6,313 nt of DNA from Actinomycetota bacterium (GTDB lineage: Bacteria > Actinomycetota > Thermoleophilia > Gaiellales > Gaiellaceae): NCBI GenBank assembly GCA_005884155.1, contig VAXD01000151.1, forward strand, positions 1-6,313. Direction: 5' to 3'. Below, one piece after another: positions 1 to 6,035 of this stretch. Position numbers and translations under genes: made by a program. Every line of letters begins with the position of its first letter. Position 1 is the first letter of the stretch. The notes beneath the pieces are model-generated. The model had not been told where the DNA came from. It saw only the letters and a list, made by a program, of their open reading frames with translations, and did no database searches.

Positions 1-343
1 AGTTGTAGGCGACGTCGTCGCGGCCGTCGCCGTTGTTGTCGATGTGGATCGTGTAGAGCGCGCTCGGGTCGAAGTTGAAGAAGTTCGGCCCTCCCGCGGG
101 CTCTTCGAACGGAATGTAGTTCGCGACGACGGTGACCGTGTCCGGCCGGTCCGGGCTCACGAACGCGTAGAGGTCCGTGTTGTCGGCGGTCGGATCGGTA
201 GCGATCAGGGGCGCCTCTCGGTGGCTGGACGCCTTCGCGGCCTGCGGGCCGGGCCCGGCGACGAGCAGCATCGCGATCGCCCCGGCGAGCAGCGCCAGCG
301 CGGTCACCCCAATGCTCCTCTTACTGCGGATTGCGGTTTTCAT
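1..343 (-). CDS. Secreted DUF4331 family protein, 5' part (C-terminus outside window)
   Basis: The ATG at 343-341 opens a frame that runs off the left edge with 114 complete codons. Residues 1-38 form a typical signal peptide: basic start (MKTAIRSKR), a hydrophobic stretch of Ala, Leu and Gly at about 12-30, and a likely AXA cleavage after A38 (AKA before SSHREAP). The mature protein begins SSHREAPLI, then D54-N-T-D57-LYAFVSPD, NYIPFEEPAGGPNF and IHIDNNGDGRDD. This order of motifs is characteristic of the DUF4331 family, whose function is not known to me. D102, N104, D106, G107 and D110 match a DxNxDGxxD calcium-binding loop, so metal binding is plausible. The protein probably acts outside the cytoplasm. 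A GGAGGAGG Shine-Dalgarno lies 11 nt upstream of the ATG. The gene follows arcC after 62 bp containing a hairpin and may have its own transcription unit. The family call is from remembered motifs; the start is well supported. Confidence 0.85.
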   Translation of the reverse strand, partial: MKTAIRSKRSIGVTALALLAGAIAMLLVAGPGPQAAKASSHREAPLIATDPTADNTDLYAFVSPDRPDTVTVVANYIPFEEPAGGPNFFNFDPSALYTIHIDNNGDGRDDVAYN

Positions 344-354
344 CTCCCTTTCTT

Positions 355-362
355 CCTCCTCC
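355..362 (-). promoter_or_regulatory. Shine-Dalgarno of the DUF4331 gene
   Basis: The minus strand reads GGAGGAGG here, with 11 nt before the ATG at 343. A second purine run, GGGAG at 348-344, abuts the start codon and is too close to act as the main site. This supports ATG 343 as the start. Confidence 0.65.
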
Positions 363-363
363 G

Positions 364-393
364 TGGGGGTCGTCGTGATTCGCACGACCCCCG
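364..393 (-). terminator. Inverted repeat between arcC and the DUF4331 gene (possible terminator or leader hairpin)
   Basis: Arms 365-373 (GGGGGTCGT) and 384-392 (ACGACCCCC) are perfect reverse complements: 9 bp with a 10-nt loop, extendable by one T-G wobble pair at 364/393. An alternative inner stem, GTCGTG/CACGAC with a 5-nt loop, uses some of the same bases. The hairpin begins 13 nt past the arcC stop and ends just before the Shine-Dalgarno of the DUF4331 gene. No T-run follows on either strand, so it is not a classical intrinsic terminator. It could be a U-less actinobacterial-type terminator for the arcC transcript or a structured 5' leader. The pairing is seen directly; the role is inference. 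Confidence 0.45.
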
Positions 394-405
394 GAAGCGG
401 TTCGA

Positions 406-1311
406 TCAGGAGATGAGAGTGCCGGCCTCGCCCTCCAGCGCCTCGGCCAGAGCGGCCGGGGAGGTGATCAGAACCTCGCGTCCCGTCATCCGGACGAACT
501 CGGCGCTCGCTTCGATCTTCGGGCGCATCGAGCCGGCCTCCAGACCGGCAGTGAGGTCGTCCGCCTCCTCGAGCGACAGCCGGCGCAGCTCCTCCTGCTG
601 CTCGGTGCCGAAATCTCGGTAGACGGCGGGCACCTCCGTGAGGACGACCAGCCGGTCCGCGCCGAGCTCGCGGGCGAGCAGCGACGACGCTCGGTCCTTG
701 TCGATCACTGCGTCGAGCCCGGCCAGGCGGCCGTCCCGCCGCGCGGCGGGAATCCCTCCGCCCCCGCAGGCGACAACGATCGCGCCACCCTCGAGCAGTG
801 AGCGGATCGAAGCGAGCTCCACGATCTCCAGCGGCTCGGGCGAGGGAACGACTCTCCGCCAGCCGCGGCCCGCGTCGTGGACGACCTTCCAGCCGCGCTC
901 TCGCTCGAGCTCTCGAGCACGCGCTTCGTCGTAGAACGGCCCGATCGGCTTCGTCGGCTCGGCGAAGGCCGGGTCGTCTTCCGCGACGACGACGTGCGTA
1001 AGCAGACAGGCGACGGCACGGCCGGCGACCGGCGCGAGCTCGCTCTCGATCAGCGCGCCGATCTCGGCCTGTGTCTGCGCGACGGCGAGGTAGAGCGGCA
1101 GCGGCGGAGCCTCGTCGGCCGCCCGTTCGTGCCGCAGCAGCTCGTTGCCGACCTGCGGCCCGTTCCCGTGCGTGATGACCAAGGGGTCATCGCCGAGCAA
1201 CGGCCGCAGTGCCTCGCAGACATCGCGCAGGTTCGCGCGCTGTTCGGCCGCGGTGCCCCGCTCGCCCGGCCGCAGCAGCGCGTTGCCGCCGAGCGCTACG
1301 ACGACCGTCAA
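406..1311 (-). CDS. arcC: Carbamate kinase
   Basis: This 301-residue protein of the amino-acid-kinase fold reversibly transfers phosphate between ATP/carbamate and ADP/carbamoyl phosphate. In most bacteria it works toward ATP, using carbamoyl phosphate from arginine or purine-derived catabolism. Visible motifs, in order, are the N-terminal ALGGNALL (6-13), ITHGNGPQVGNE (46-57), SQG-type region AQTQAEIG (78-85), PTKPIGPFY (119-127), GWRRVVPSPEP (150-160), ACGGGGIPA (181-189) and the nucleotide-site VIDKD (202-206). The length is right for the family (about 300-315). The start is TTG at 1311-1309: family members begin at exactly this TVVVALGGNAL position. The codon forms a TTGA overlap with the stop of the upstream gene, and no strong Shine-Dalgarno precedes it, so translation is probably coupled. 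The same frame stays open upstream to 2592, but that extension is the out-of-frame reading of the neighbouring gene and does not belong to arcC. No ornithine carbamoyltransferase or arginine deiminase is visible in the window. Confidence 0.92.
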   Translation of the reverse strand: MTVVVALGGNALLRPGERGTAAEQRANLRDVCEALRPLLGDDPLVITHGNGPQVGNELLRHERAADEAPPLPLYLAVAQTQAEIGALIESELAPVAGRAVACLLTHVVVAEDDPAFAEPTKPIGPFYDEARARELERERGWKVVHDAGRGWRRVVPSPEPLEIVELASIRSLLEGGAIVVACGGGGIPAARRDGRLAGLDAVIDKDRASSLLARELGADRLVVLTEVPAVYRDFGTEQQEELRRLSLEEADDLTAGLEAGSMRPKIEASAEFVRMTGREVLITSPAALAEALEGEAGTLIS

Positions 1312-2592
1312 ACCAGAGCTTCGTCGCCGATCAGGCCGTGCTCGGCCAGAACCTCGCGCAGAGTCGGCTCGCCGACCTCCTGCAAGCGGTACGTGATCCG
1401 CAGCGCCGGCACCTGGAAGTCGATCAGCCGGCGCAGGTCGATCGGCGTCCCGATCAGGACGAGCTCGGCGCCGGAGCCCTCGATCGTCGCGCGCAGGTCG
1501 TCCATCTGCTGCTTCCCGTAGCCCATCGCCGGCAGCAGCGTGCCCACGTGCGGGTACTGCCGGAACGTCTCGGCGATCGAGCCGACCGCGGCGCTGCGGG
1601 GGTCGATCAGCTCCGCGGCCCCGTTCGCCTTCGCGGCAAGCACCGCCGCGCCGTAGGTCATCTCGCCGTGCGTCAGCGTCGGCCCGTCCTCGATCGCGAG
1701 CACGCGCTTGCCGGCGATCGCCGACGCGTCGCCCTCGACGACGAAGGGCGAGGCGGCGAGCACGATCCTTGCGCCGGGGTTGTGTTCGCGGATCGAGTCG
1801 AGCACGGCGTCGACGCCCTCCTGCGGCGCGCTGTCGATCTTGTTCACGACGCAGACGTCGGCCATGCGCAGGTTCGTCTCGCCCGGGTGGCTTGATGAAC
1901 GGCGTGTCGTTGTTGCCGCCGTCCCAGAGGATCACGTCGGCCTCCTGCTCGGCCCGGTCGAGGATCGCCGCGTAGTCGATCCCGGCGAAGACGAGGTTTC
2001 CCTCAGCGAGGTGCGGCTCGTACTCCTCGCGCTCCTCGATCGTTGCGTCCGCGGCGTCGAGATCCTCGTAGTGCTCGAAGCGCTGGACGGCCTGAGCGGC
2101 GAGGTCGCCGTACGGCATGGGGTGGCGCAGGACGGCGACGCGGTTGCCGGCGTCGCGCAGGAGCGCCGCGATGTGGCGCGTGGTCTGGCTCTTGCCCGAG
2201 CCGGTTCGGACGGCGCAGACTGCGACGACCGGCTTCGATGAGGTCAGCATCGTCTCGCGCGGCGCGATCAGCCGAAAAGATGCGCCCGCGGCGAGCGCAC
2301 GTGACCCGATGTGCATCACGTGCTCGTGCGTCACGTCGGAGTACGCGAAGACGACCTCGTCGACCTCGTTGCGCGTGATCAGGTCCTCGAGCTCGCTCTC
2401 GGGCGCAATCGGGATACCGTCCGGATAGAGCTCGCCCGCGAGCTCCCGCGGGTAGACGCGACCGTCGATGTTCGGAATCTGCGTCGCGGTGAACGCGACC
2501 ACCTCGTACTCCTCGCGGCCTCGGTAGACGAGGTTGAAGTTGTGGAAGTCGCGGCCGGCCGCCCCCACGATGAGTACCCGTGTCCTGGTCAT
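1308..2592 (-). pseudogene. Cyclic-2,3-diphosphoglycerate-synthetase-like P-loop GTPase, frameshifted by an internal deletion
   Basis: The first half (ATG 2592 to about 1888, residues 1-235) and the second half (about 1889 to the TGA at 1310-1308, about 193 residues) are both well-conserved parts of one protein, but in different frames. The N-half has a Gly-rich start (IVGAAGRDFHNFN, 8-20), a Rossmann-like domain to about 115, the P-loop TGSGKS (130-135), RHPMPYGDL (156-164), EEREEYEPH (186-194) and WDGGNND (223-229). The C-half gives PGETNLRMADVCVVNKID, an NKxD nucleotide-specificity motif, then EDGPTLTHGEM, YGAAVLA, VGSIAETF and PAMGYG. At the junction, the family segment between FxKP and HPGE (roughly DLHIVVxDPxRPGHEL, from memory) is absent, implying loss of about 53-56 nt. 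Restored length would be about 446 residues, normal for the family. Archaeal members form cyclic 2,3-diphosphoglycerate with ATP; the role of bacterial homologues is unsettled. The gene starts 9 nt after the phosphotransferase stop and overlaps arcC by 4 nt. No clear Shine-Dalgarno is seen. An assembly or sequencing error is as likely as a real mutation. Confidence 0.85.
1884..1891 (-). other. Frameshift/deletion junction in the cDPGS-like gene
   Basis: On the minus strand the upstream frame reads FIKP, with P235 at 1890-1888. The downstream frame reads HPGETN, with CAC at 1889-1887 and CCG at 1886-1884. The two conserved blocks are fused with only about one base between them, where the family has roughly 18-19 residues. 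The frame arithmetic requires a loss of 3n+2 bases, consistent with 53 or 56. Confidence 0.75.
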
Positions 2593-2601
2593 ATACGAAG
2601 C

Positions 2602-3498
2602 TTATGCAGGCGAATCGGCCAGCACCTCGGCGAGCCAGCCGCGGGCCTGGCGCACCAGCACGGGGTTCGTTTCCATCGTGTAGTAGGCGAGCGCGATCAC
2701 GGCCTGCGAGAGCGCCCAGCCTCGGGCTCGCATCCAGGTCGCGTCGTCGACGGCGAGCTCGCGCCTGAAGCGCTTTCGTGCCTCGAGCGTCAGCATCTTC
2801 CAGGCGACCATCACGTCGGCGGCCGGGTCGCCGGCGCCGAGGGTGCCGAAGTCGACGAGCCCGCTGAGACGTCCATCGGTGACCAGGAGGTTGCGCGCGT
2901 CGAGGTCGCCGTGCAGCAAGACCGGCTCCCGCGACCACTCGGGAGCGGCCAAAGCCTCCTCCCAGACGGCGGTCGCCGCGGCGGCGTCGATCTCACCCGC
3001 CAGCGCGGAGATCGCGTTCCGGCAGGGCTCGACCCGTAGGGCCAAAGGCCCGCCGCGGCCGGCGTTGTGCCTGCCGGGCTGAAGCCTGCCTGCCGGATCG
3101 ATCTGCGCGAAAGCGGCGAGGAGCGAGGCGAGGTCGTCGGCGGTCCGGATCGGATCGGCCGGTGGAGTCTCGTACGCGGCCTCGCCCTCGAGCCAGCTGT
3201 AGACGGCCCAGTCGAACGGGTAGCCGGCGCCGGGCTTTCCGAAGGAAACGGGGACCGGGACCGCGAGCGGCAGGCGCGGCGCAATGAGTGGTAGCCAGAC
3301 TCGCTCCTTCTCGAGCTGCTGCACGTTGTGCTCGCGGCGCGGCAGGCGCACGGAGAGCTCCTCGCCGAGCCGGTAGATCGCGTTGTCCGTGCCGAAGAAG
3401 CGCACGGGCTCGACCGGCAGCTCAGCCCACTCCGGGAACTGCTCCGCCAGCAGACGCCGGACGAGCTCGACGTCGGTGTGAACCTCGTCGGCGTGCAT
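2602..3498 (-). CDS. APH-family phosphotransferase (aminoglycoside phosphotransferase/choline-kinase fold)
   Basis: This 298-residue cytosolic enzyme is predicted to transfer phosphate from a nucleotide to a hydroxyl on a small molecule. Substrates in the family include aminoglycosides, macrolides, choline, homoserine and sugars; the sequence does not identify this one. Key motifs are FFGTDNAIYRLG (34-45, nucleotide-binding loop), LSVRLPRRE (48-56, with Arg where kinases often have Lys), the Brenner-type catalytic loop LHGDLDARNLLV (195-206; D198 the catalytic base, N203 a metal ligand), and GLVDFGTLGAGDPAADV (213-229; D216 the Mg ligand of the DFG-like motif). The length fits the COG3173-type group. 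The ATG at 3498 lies 1 nt after the TAG of the EF-G-like gene with no clear Shine-Dalgarno, suggesting coupled translation, and the stop is 9 nt before the cDPGS-like gene. Being next to a ribosomal-protection-type GTPase hints at a resistance role, but this is inference. Confidence 0.88.
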   Translation of the reverse strand: MHADEVHTDVELVRRLLAEQFPEWAELPVEPVRFFGTDNAIYRLGEELSVRLPRREHNVQQLEKERVWLPLIAPRLPLAVPVPVSFGKPGAGYPFDWAVYSWLEGEAAYETPPADPIRTADDLASLLAAFAQIDPAGRLQPGRHNAGRGGPLALRVEPCRNAISALAGEIDAAAATAVWEEALAAPEWSREPVLLHGDLDARNLLVTDGRLSGLVDFGTLGAGDPAADVMVAWKMLTLEARKRFRRELAVDDATWMRARGWALSQAVIALAYYTMETNPVLVRQARGWLAEVLADSPA

Positions 3499-3499
3499 C

Positions 3500-5452
3500 C
3501 TAGGAGGGGCTACGGGCGTCTCCCGGCACGAGGTGGCTTCTGGTCACGCGAAAGATGTACTCGGTCCGGTCGAGCGGGTTGTCGTCGGTGCGAGGCCGCG
3601 TCGGCACAGGCTTCCCCACCGGCTCGTACCGGTCGAAGACGAGCTCGACCACCCCCTCGCCCCGGGTCAGACCGCGCAGCCGCTGTTGCAGCTCGTTCAT
3701 CCGCCCGGCCGGCACATCGCCCTCGAGCGTGGCCCACGAGCCGCGTACCTCGGGCGGCTCCGGCAGCGCCTGCACCTTGCTCAGGACCGGCAGGACGGCG
3801 CCCAGCGTGTCCGCCGGAAGCCCGACGTGGAAGCGGTGGATCGGCTCGCAGACCACCGTCCGCGCCCGCTTCAGCGCGTCCATCAGGACCAGCGGCGTCA
3901 GCTTCCGGTAGTCCGAGCTCGTGCTGAGCGGCCCCCTTTTCGACGGTGGCCCGTCCGGGACGCTGTAGCCGCACCTCGTCATGGTCACGAGGCAGTCCGT
4001 CACCTGCCAGCCGGACAGGCCCTCGCGGAGCGTCTCGCGGACGTAGTGCTCCATGTGCTCGGCGAAGCTCTCGAACGTCTTGAAGAGGTAGAGCGGCGTG
4101 GTCCGGGCGTCGACGTCCGCGCGGAACTGGATACCGGAGCCGGCCGGCGCGGCCTCGACACGCAGGCCGATCGTCGCCCGGAACGGGTTCGACTCGGTGT
4201 TCAGGATCTCGACCGCCTCGCCGTGGCCGAGGGGCCGCTCGACGCAGATGATCGTCGTGTCCCGGAACTCCGCCGCGACGCCGAAGTCGCGCTCCAGGGT
4301 CGCCTGGATGACCTCCTTCTGCACCTCGCCGTAGAGCGAAACGAAGAGCTCCTGCCGGTCGCCGCCTTGCCGCAGGTTGATCAGGGGGTCTTGCTCCTCG
4401 AGCTGCGCGAGGGCGGTATGCAGCGCGGGCTTGTCCTCCGGCCGCACGGGAACGACGACCGACTCGAGCGTCGGCGGGGCGAAGTGGTGCCGGGGCCGGC
4501 GCGGGCTGTCTCCGATCGGATCGCCGATCCGGACGTCCCGGAGGCCCCAGAGCTGCGCGATCTGGCCCGCCGTCGCTTCCTGGCTCGGGACGGCGCCGCC
4601 GTTCTTGAAGACGCTCAGGGCGGTCACCTTCTGGTCTTCGCCGATCCGGTCGCGCACGCCGACCGTTCCGGAGAAGAGGCGGACGTAAGCGATCTTCTCG
4701 CCGGCCCGGCCCCGCTCGACCTTGAAGACGGTCCCCGAGAGCGGCCCGTCCGGGTCGCCTTGGCGTGCCGGAAGCAGCTCGGCGATCCCGGACATGAGCT
4801 CCTCCACGCCCGCGCCCGTCTTCGCGGAGCCGCTGAAGACCGGGTAGGCGGCTCCGCGCTCCGTCTGAGCCGCGAGCTCCGTGCGGATCCGCTCAGCCGG
4901 GACGCCGTCGCCCTCGACATAGGCCTCGAGGAGCGCCTCGTCGTTCTCGGCCAGCACCGAGAGCACGCGCTCCGGCGAATCGACCGGGGCCGCGGCGAGC
5001 GTCAGGCGGTCCGAGATCGCCTCGAGGACGCGGTCGGAGTCCGCACCGCGGCGGTCGGTCTTGTTCACGAACAGTAGCGTCGGCACACGCAAGCGCTGCA
5101 GCGCGCGCATCAGCAACGGCGTCTGCGCCTGCACGCCTTCCACCGCCGAGATTACGAGCACGGCCCCGTCGAGCACGCCGAGCACGCGCTCAACCTCCGC
5201 GATGAAGTCCGGGTGGCCGGGAGTGTCGATCAGGTTGACCGTCACGCCGTCGAGCTCGAACGAGACGACAGCCGAACGGATCGTGATCCCGCGCTCCTGC
5301 TCGAGCGCGAGTGTGTCGGTCTGCGTCGTCCCGTCGTCGACGCGGCCGAGCTCGCGAATCACCCCGGCCGAGTACAGCAGCCGTTCGGTGAGAGTTGTCT
5401 TACCGGCGTCTACATGCGCCAGGATCCCCAGGTTGAGTGTCGGTCGAAGCAA
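3500..5452 (-). CDS. TetM/Otr(A)-type ribosomal-protection, EF-G-like translational GTPase
   Basis: This 650-residue protein (TetM is about 639, Otr(A) about 663) belongs to the EF-G paralogues that bind the ribosome and dislodge tetracycline in a GTP-dependent way. G-domain motifs are all intact: AHVDAGKTT (12-20, G1), RGITI (54-58, G2), DTPGH (76-80, G3), NKTD (130-133, G4) and GSAK (208-211, G5). An EF-G-like domain II follows (GTVFKVERGRAGEKIAYVRL), then domains III-V. In domain IV, GPLSTSSDYRKLTPLVL aligns with the TetM loop (SPVSTPADF) that reaches the tetracycline site, keeping the central proline. About 8-10 extra residues (VPDGPPSKR region) lie just before it. The start is TTG at 5452-5450: GGAGGG lies 8 nt upstream, an in-frame TGA sits two codons before, and the N-terminus matches relatives. 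The nearby ATG at 5459 is out of frame. The phosphotransferase follows after 1 nt. Chromosomal homologues are common in actinobacteria, so actual tetracycline resistance is not proven. Confidence 0.9.
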   Translation of the reverse strand: MLRPTLNLGILAHVDAGKTTLTERLLYSAGVIRELGRVDDGTTQTDTLALEQERGITIRSAVVSFELDGVTVNLIDTPGHPDFIAEVERVLGVLDGAVLVISAVEGVQAQTPLLMRALQRLRVPTLLFVNKTDRRGADSDRVLEAISDRLTLAAAPVDSPERVLSVLAENDEALLEAYVEGDGVPAERIRTELAAQTERGAAYPVFSGSAKTGAGVEELMSGIAELLPARQGDPDGPLSGTVFKVERGRAGEKIAYVRLFSGTVGVRDRIGEDQKVTALSVFKNGGAVPSQEATAGQIAQLWGLRDVRIGDPIGDSPRRPRHHFAPPTLESVVVPVRPEDKPALHTALAQLEEQDPLINLRQGGDRQELFVSLYGEVQKEVIQATLERDFGVAAEFRDTTIICVERPLGHGEAVEILNTESNPFRATIGLRVEAAPAGSGIQFRADVDARTTPLYLFKTFESFAEHMEHYVRETLREGLSGWQVTDCLVTMTRCGYSVPDGPPSKRGPLSTSSDYRKLTPLVLMDALKRARTVVCEPIHRFHVGLPADTLGAVLPVLSKVQALPEPPEVRGSWATLEGDVPAGRMNELQQRLRGLTRGEGVVELVFDRYEPVGKPVPTRPRTDDNPLDRTEYIFRVTRSHLVPGDARSPS

Positions 5453-5513
5453 GCGTCATACCCTCCGAGTAGGTCACAAAGGCCTCTGCGATGGACATGA
5501 ACGCTGTGCGCAT
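5400..5513 (-). CDS. Candidate 37-residue leader peptide overlapping the EF-G-like start
   Basis: ATG at 5513-5511 is preceded by AGGAG (5523-5519) at a 5-nt spacing and opens a 37-codon frame ending in TAA at 5402-5400. It begins MRTAFMSIAEAF and ends GACRRR. It spans the Shine-Dalgarno and the first 17 codons of the EF-G-like gene in a different frame, so its translation would compete with or gate initiation at the TTG. Several tetracycline ribosomal-protection genes of the TetM type are known to be controlled by short leader ORFs and attenuation; that precedent is the main reason to list it. I do not recognise the peptide, and half of it overlaps coding DNA, so it may be a chance frame. 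Confidence 0.25.
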   Translation of the reverse strand: MRTAFMSIAEAFVTYSEGMTLASTDTQPGDPGACRRR

Positions 5514-5561
5514 CTCCGCTCCTGGGGTCGCTTGGCGGTGGACGAAGTAAAGCAGACGTAG
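5453..5561 (-). promoter_or_regulatory. 109-bp gap before the EF-G-like gene; likely place for its promoter/leader
   Basis: This is the longest gap in the window and the only one above 62 bp, so a promoter for the downstream four-gene run may lie here. I find no convincing -35/-10 pair; TTTACT near 5551-5546 is the only weakly -10-like hexamer. The gap carries the candidate leader ORF start (5513), its AGGAG, and the GGAGGG of the EF-G-like gene. Confidence 0.3.
5461..5466 (-). promoter_or_regulatory. Shine-Dalgarno that fixes the TTG start of the EF-G-like gene
   Basis: The minus strand reads GGAGGG at 5466-5461, 8 nt before the TTG at 5452. An ATG lies only 1 nt downstream of the motif (5459-5457), but it is in another frame and too close, so the motif supports the TTG. 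Confidence 0.7.
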
Positions 5562-6035
5562 CTAGAGCTCCCGCGCCCACTCGGCTTCGATCTCGCCGGC
5601 GCGGCCGGTCCTCGAGAAGCCATGTCTCGCGTAGAGACGCTGCGAGTGCTCGTTGTCCTCGTCGGTCCAGAGGTGGATTCGCGAACAGCCGCGCCGCGTC
5701 GCCTCGGCGAGGACCTCGTCGAGGAGGAGCCCGCCGATCCCCTCGCCCCAGCGCTCGGGCAGCACGTACAGCAAGTTGAGGAAGCAGCCACCCTCTATGG
5801 CCGGGCCGGCACCGCTCTCACCTCGCAACGGGGAGACGACCGCCATGCCGACAAGCCCGGCGTCGTCGGCAACCAGGACCCAGGATTCCGGATCGCGCAA
5901 CAGCGCTCGTACGTTCTCGACGCGTTGCGCGCGGTTCGGCCAGACGCCCTTGCGACGAGCCAGGTTGGAGCGTTCGTAGATCGAGAGCGCTGCCTCGAGC
6001 TCCTCCGCTTCGCCGGCGCGAACGCGAACCGTCAG
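5562..6035 (-). CDS. GNAT-family N-acetyltransferase
   Basis: A 157-residue single-domain protein predicted to transfer an acetyl group from acetyl-CoA to an amine; the substrate is unknown. The fold signature is clear: an N-terminal strand and helix (VRVRAGEAEELEAALSIYERS, here interrupted as TVRVRAGE then EELEAALSIYE), WVLVADDAGLVGMAVV (52-67) for strands 2-3, motif A with LNLLYVLPE then RWGEGIGG (95-102; the Q/RxxGxG/A pyrophosphate-binding loop), and the C-terminal motif B NEHSQRLYARHGFSRTG. The start is uncertain. No ATG, GTG or TTG lies near the expected N-terminus; CTG at 6035-6033 fits best, forming a CTGA overlap with the stop of the upstream gene. The frame is open upstream to an ATG at 6236, but that reading gives Arg/Ala-rich nonsense across the preceding gene. 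The TAG stop at 5564-5562 is followed by 109 bp before the EF-G-like gene. Confidence 0.82.
   Translation of the reverse strand: MTVRVRAGEAEELEAALSIYERSNLARRKGVWPNRAQRVENVRALLRDPESWVLVADDAGLVGMAVVSPLRGESGAGPAIEGGCFLNLLYVLPERWGEGIGGLLLDEVLAEATRRGCSRIHLWTDEDNEHSQRLYARHGFSRTGRAGEIEAEWAREL

Noticed and set aside
44..622. Plus-strand 192-codon open frame near the left edge
   Set aside because: Antisense to the DUF4331 gene and the arcC end; no motif, and it crosses the intergenic hairpin.
877..1895. Plus-strand open frames opposite the arcC and cDPGS-like genes
   Set aside because: No motifs, low-complexity Arg-rich translation, and full overlap with well-supported minus-strand genes.
406..2592. 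A single 728-residue GTPase-carbamate kinase fusion protein
   Set aside because: The middle part is Arg-rich nonsense, while the alternative frame (1308-1889) carries conserved GTPase motifs and ends exactly at the arcC start. It is two genes, the first frameshifted.
2593..2601. Promoter or insertion site between the phosphotransferase and the cDPGS-like gene
   Set aside because: The gap is only 9 nt; its local A/T richness is too short to support a promoter and no repeat flanks it.
2003..2938. 311-codon minus-strand frame across the phosphotransferase/cDPGS-like junction
   Set aside because: It is a third-frame shadow of two recognised genes, with Arg/Pro-rich composition.
3533..5077. Long plus-strand open frame of 514 codons antisense to the TetM-like gene
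   Set aside because: Composition is Arg/Asp/Leu/Val-rich with no recognisable motif, and the minus strand is clearly a conserved translational GTPase. It is a GC-driven shadow.
5457..5459. ATG as the start of the TetM-like gene
   Set aside because: It is out of frame with the GTPase domain and only 1 nt from the GGAGGG; TTG at 5452 is in frame with an 8-nt spacing.
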